NCBI GenBank assembly: GCA_017861355.1
Contig: JAGFXQ010000142.1
Location: forward strand, 1 to 8,244
Direction of reading: 5' to 3'
Origin: Bacillota bacterium
Lineage (GTDB): Bacteria; Bacillota; Clostridia; Lachnospirales; Lachnospiraceae
DNA length: 8,244 nt
Part shown: piece by piece, positions 5,664 to 8,244 of the stretch
How the letters are laid out: each line of letters opens with the position of its first letter
Numbering within the stretch: the first letter of the stretch is position 1
Notes under the pieces: model-generated
What the model saw: only the letters and a program-made list of their open reading frames with translations
Database searches by the model: none
What the model was told of the DNA's origin: nothing
Translations under genes and position numbers: made by a program

Positions 5664-6761
5664 CTAAAAAACAGCTAATCCTTGAGTACCAAATTGGGGT
5701 ATTTCTCTACATTCAATTTCTTGTAATAGAACAAGATAACCATTGGATTTAATACCAAATACAGATATAGATCCTTTGTTGCCATTTAATACATAAAGAT
5801 ATTGTCCATCATTACTGATGCCATTATCAATTGGAGCACCTAAATTAGGACAATTTGAAGTACTGTTTATACTTTCAATATATTCTAAGGACCCATTTGG
5901 ATATACTCGATAAAATGAAATAGTACGGCTACTGGTATTTGATGTGTATGCATATTTACTGTCAGGGGTTATCGATATCCAGCAGGTCGCCTGTTGCCCA
6001 TTTTTGATGGATCCGCAGACCACATCAAGTAATCCATTCGGAGATATTGAATAGGATGACAATGCATTTGTCTCTGCTTCTGCGACGATCAATACTCTTG
6101 ATGAAGTAAAGGCTGATCCAAATGGTCCTTTTCCATTTGAATCATTCACTGTGGGGCATGAAGAAACTCCTTTATTATCGATTGGATAAACACTAAGCCG
6201 ATTTGTTGTTAATTCTGAGGCGATTAGCTGTTTACCGTCTGGACTAAAAATAATATGGGATGGCTGCGCATTTGGTGTACTGAGCGAATAGGTTGAATAA
6301 GGGATAGGAGTAAGATGACCCCTATTATCGATATAGAAGCCAGTAATATTACTATCGTTCTTTTTATCACCAACATTCGACACGTAAAGTATATTATTTT
6401 TTACACATATGCTATTTGGCTGTATACCGCCTGATGGAACAACGTCAGAAAAAGATAACTCTCCATTATTTAAGACACAGAAACTTGAGACGGTATTACT
6501 TCCAGCGTTTACAGCAAATAAAAAATGTTGATTATCAGAAAGTACCAAAGAACCTTGTGAAGCTAGTGGATCTATTCCATTTGTTGGTGTCGCTGATGAA
6601 ACCTCTCTAGATCCCGTTCCTCTTCCTTGTGTTTTATATAATCTATTTAATGATAATAAGCCTTCTGAGTTTCTATAAAAAGCAGCGATTTGATTGCATT
6701 CTGCGGAATTTGTCATGATATATACCATACCACATGAATATCCATTATAATTTTTAGACAT
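5664..6761 (-). CDS. Lactonase-like seven-bladed beta-propeller protein
   Basis: The 365-residue product consists of repeated beta-propeller blades of the type seen in the lactonase (6-phosphogluconolactonase/3-carboxymuconate cyclase-like) family. Recurrent motifs are a hydrophobic strand with a YxxN-type turn (VYIMTNSAECNQIAAFYR, LFAVNAGSNTVSSFCVLNNG, YAYTSNTSSRTISFYRVYPNG, LYVLNGNKGSISVFGIKSNG), each followed by 'G.L'. Between blades come SPDGKQL/TPDSKYAY/SNDGQYLY segments. No signal peptide or membrane segment is visible, so a cytoplasmic location is likely. Many family members have no demonstrated substrate, and I cannot identify catalytic residues, so lactonase activity should not be assumed. 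The start ATG has GAGGT seven bases upstream. The gene is monocistronic here, convergent with the zinc-ribbon pair and divergent from the SRPBCC-VOC gene. Confidence 0.85.
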   Translation of the reverse strand: MSKNYNGYSCGMVYIMTNSAECNQIAAFYRNSEGLLSLNRLYKTQGRGTGSREVSSATPTNGIDPLASQGSLVLSDNQHFLFAVNAGSNTVSSFCVLNNGELSFSDVVPSGGIQPNSICVKNNILYVSNVGDKKNDSNITGFYIDNRGHLTPIPYSTYSLSTPNAQPSHIIFSPDGKQLIASELTTNRLSVYPIDNKGVSSCPTVNDSNGKGPFGSAFTSSRVLIVAEAETNALSSYSISPNGLLDVVCGSIKNGQQATCWISITPDSKYAYTSNTSSRTISFYRVYPNGSLEYIESINSTSNCPNLGAPIDNGISNDGQYLYVLNGNKGSISVFGIKSNGYLVLLQEIECREIPQFGTQGLAVF

Positions 6762-6784
6762 AGAATGACCTCTTTCTCTATAAT

Positions 6785-6812
6785 TCTATAGTATTATATG
6801 TTGATATATCAA
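6785..6812 (-). promoter_or_regulatory. Possible promoter of the beta-propeller gene
   Basis: On the minus strand, TTGATA (6812-6807) is followed by a 16-bp spacer and TATAGA (6790-6785). Transcription would start about 17 nt before the ATG, which leaves room for the GAGGT site but makes a short leader. The -35 is embedded in a palindrome, so access could be regulated. Confidence 0.4.
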
Positions 6813-6823
6813 AATCGTGATAT
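6801..6823. promoter_or_regulatory. Palindromic candidate operator between divergent genes
   Basis: TTGATATATCAA (6801-6812) is a perfect 12-bp palindrome. A further TGATAT (6818-6823) makes a second inverted pair with ATATCA (6806-6811) across six bases. The element overlaps the presumed -35 of the beta-propeller gene. The AT-rich composition raises the chance of a coincidental palindrome, so confidence is modest. Confidence 0.33.
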
Positions 6824-6892
6824 GCTGAATGAAATGATAAGGCAATCAACATACGAAAACCCTGTGAAATATCTATCAAAGAGTATGGAATT

Positions 6893-6921
6893 TTGACTTA
6901 TATAATAAATAATAGTATAAT
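6893..6921 (+). promoter_or_regulatory. Sigma-A-type promoter of the SRPBCC-VOC-VOC gene
   Basis: TTGACT (6893-6898), a 17-bp spacer and a perfect TATAAT (6916-6921) form a near-consensus promoter. Transcription would begin near 6928, giving a leader of about 90 nt before the ATG at 7018. No LytTR-type box is seen nearby. Confidence 0.82.
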
Positions 6922-7017
6922 TAGCACATATTGCTTGGAAATACGGCAATAATGCAAATATTGTTACACAATAGACGTACTACATTAACCTATCAATTAA
7001 GAGGAGGAATATAGAAT

Positions 7018-8244
7018 ATGAATGATAATCCGATCATAACAATAAGAACTACAATTAATGCTCCGAAAGAGAAGGTATGGAAATATTGGACTGAACCGGA
7101 ACATATTAAAAAATGGAATAATGCTTCCGTGGACTGGCATACAACCACTGCTTCAAATGATTTAAGAGCCGGTGGAATGTTCCTTTCCAGAATGGAGGCG
7201 AAAGATGGTAGCTTAGGTTTTGACTTTTCCGGTATCTATGATGAAGTGAAGCTATATGAAACGATAGCATACACTTTAGGGGATGCAAGAAAGGTAAAGA
7301 TTAATTTTAGCGAAAATGAAAATGGTACAGAAGTAATCGAAGCCTTCGAAGCCGAGACTACGAATTCCATTGAGATGCAGAAGACGGGCTGGCAGGCAAT
7401 TCTTGATAATTTTAAAAGATATACAGAAATGCAGAAAATCGTTCCACATTTATGGTATGACAAGGAAGCGAAGGAAGCAGCATTATTTTACATCAGTTTA
7501 TTTGAGCAATCAAAGCTGTTAAAAACAGCAGTACTTCATAACACACCATCCGGTGATGTAGAAATAGTTGGCTTTGAATTGGCAGGACAACCATTTGATG
7601 CAATAAGTGCAGGACCTTACTTTGCATTTAATCCATCCATTTCCTTAATGGTAGCATGTTACTCTATGGAAGAAGTGAATGAAAAATGGAATGCTTTATC
7701 GGAGGGCGGAGAAGTACTGATGCCATTAGATGAATATCCATTTAGCAAATGGTACGGATGGGTTCAAGACAGATATGGATTATCCTGGCAGCTGATGCTT
7801 ATGGATAATGGACAAACAGTGCAAAAGATTACACCAAACCTGTTATTCTCAAATGCAGTATGTGGCAAAGCGGAAGAAGCAGTAAAGTATTATACAGAGG
7901 TGTTTGAAAACTCGAAGATTGGCCTGGTAAGCCATTATGAAGATGGAGAAGCAACGTCACCACATGCAAAAATTAATTATGCAGCTTTCAATCTTGAAGG
8001 ACTTGATTTTTCGGCAATGGATAATGGTTACGAAGCGGATTTTGATTTTAATGAGGCATTTTCACTCACTGTTATCTGCGAAGACCAGAATGAGATTGAT
8101 TATTATTGGAACAAGCTTTCTGCGGTGCCTGAGGCAGAACAATGTGGTTGGGTCAAGGATAAGTTCGGAGTATCCTGGCAGATCGTTCCGGCAGCGATCC
8201 GAGAGGTAATGAAATCGGATGATGTAGTAAAGATACAGCGCATG
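7018..8244 (+). CDS. SRPBCC (AHSA1-like) + two VOC/PhnB-like domains, fused (partial, C-terminus outside window)
   Basis: The frame runs from ATG 7018 to the window edge without a stop (409 codons). AGGAGG (7002-7007) lies 10 bases upstream. Residues about 1-139 form an SRPBCC/AHSA1-like domain (ITIRTTINAPKEKVWKYWTE, ending TGWQAILDNFKRYTE). Residues about 141-268 form a VOC domain of the PhnB/3-demethylubiquinone methyltransferase-like type (PHLWYDKEAKEAALFYISLF, ending GWVQDRYGLSWQLM). Residues about 273-395 repeat that layout (TPNLLFSNAVCGKAEEAVKY, ending GWVKDKFGVSWQIVP). Judging from relatives, only a few dozen residues should remain beyond the edge. SRPBCC domains bind hydrophobic ligands, and VOC domains serve metal-dependent enzymes or resistance proteins; no substrate can be assigned. 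A cytoplasmic location is likely because there is no signal peptide. It is divergent from the beta-propeller gene. Confidence 0.9.
   Translation, partial: MNDNPIITIRTTINAPKEKVWKYWTEPEHIKKWNNASVDWHTTTASNDLRAGGMFLSRMEAKDGSLGFDFSGIYDEVKLYETIAYTLGDARKVKINFSENENGTEVIEAFEAETTNSIEMQKTGWQAILDNFKRYTEMQKIVPHLWYDKEAKEAALFYISLFEQSKLLKTAVLHNTPSGDVEIVGFELAGQPFDAISAGPYFAFNPSISLMVACYSMEEVNEKWNALSEGGEVLMPLDEYPFSKWYGWVQDRYGLSWQLMLMDNGQTVQKITPNLLFSNAVCGKAEEAVKYYTEVFENSKIGLVSHYEDGEATSPHAKINYAAFNLEGLDFSAMDNGYEADFDFNEAFSLTVICEDQNEIDYYWNKLSAVPEAEQCGWVKDKFGVSWQIVPAAIREVMKSDDVVKIQRM

Noticed and set aside
7937..8209. Plus-strand 90-codon frame inside the SRPBCC-VOC-VOC gene
   Set aside because: It overlaps the second VOC domain in another frame. 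The VOC frame has clear homology; this one is a low-complexity shadow.

Overview
The window looks like chromosomal DNA of a low-to-moderate-GC, spore-forming Firmicute, most likely a clostridial or Lachnospiraceae-type organism. The reasons are the AT-rich intergenic DNA, strong AGGAGG-type ribosome binding sites, sigma-A-like promoters, a LysM2 plus GH18-type spore-cortex protein, tandem HD-GYP proteins and a GHKL/LytTR two-component pair. This assignment comes from gene content and style, not from a database match.

Layout. (1) 1-441, minus: N-terminal part of a YaaH/SleL-like spore cell-wall glycosidase, cut by the window edge. (2) 442-747: divergent regulatory region with an inverted repeat, a 21-bp-period pair of LytTR-type boxes, a promoter and a leader hairpin. 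(3) 748-2754, plus: two tandem, paralogous HD-GYP proteins (predicted c-di-GMP phosphodiesterases). (4) 2816-2840: terminator hairpin shared by converging genes. (5) 2856-4873, minus: a LytTR response regulator followed by a GHKL membrane histidine kinase, translationally coupled. (6) 4874-5092: divergent control region with four boxes related to TTCATGCGGT. (7) 5093-5574, plus: a small membrane-anchored LemA-like protein overlapping a 52-residue zinc-ribbon protein. (8) 5588-5629: strong bidirectional terminator. (9) 5664-6761, minus: a lactonase-like beta-propeller protein. (10) 7018-8244, plus: an SRPBCC-VOC-VOC three-domain protein, cut by the window edge.

The main observation is that the promoter of the HD-GYP pair (about 560-630) and the promoter of the LemA-like/zinc-ribbon pair (about 4981-5048) are diverged copies of one module. 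Each has two direct repeats with a start-to-start distance of 21 bp that resemble the published LytTR consensus, then a poor -35 region, then TATTAT exactly 41 bp after the start of the second repeat. The LytTR regulator is encoded beside the second copy. This suggests one regulon in which a membrane signal sensed by the GHKL kinase controls both a small envelope module and c-di-GMP turnover. Two further, weaker boxes lie at the regulator's own promoter and suggest autoregulation. The beta-propeller and SRPBCC-VOC-VOC genes at the right end show no sign of belonging to this regulon.
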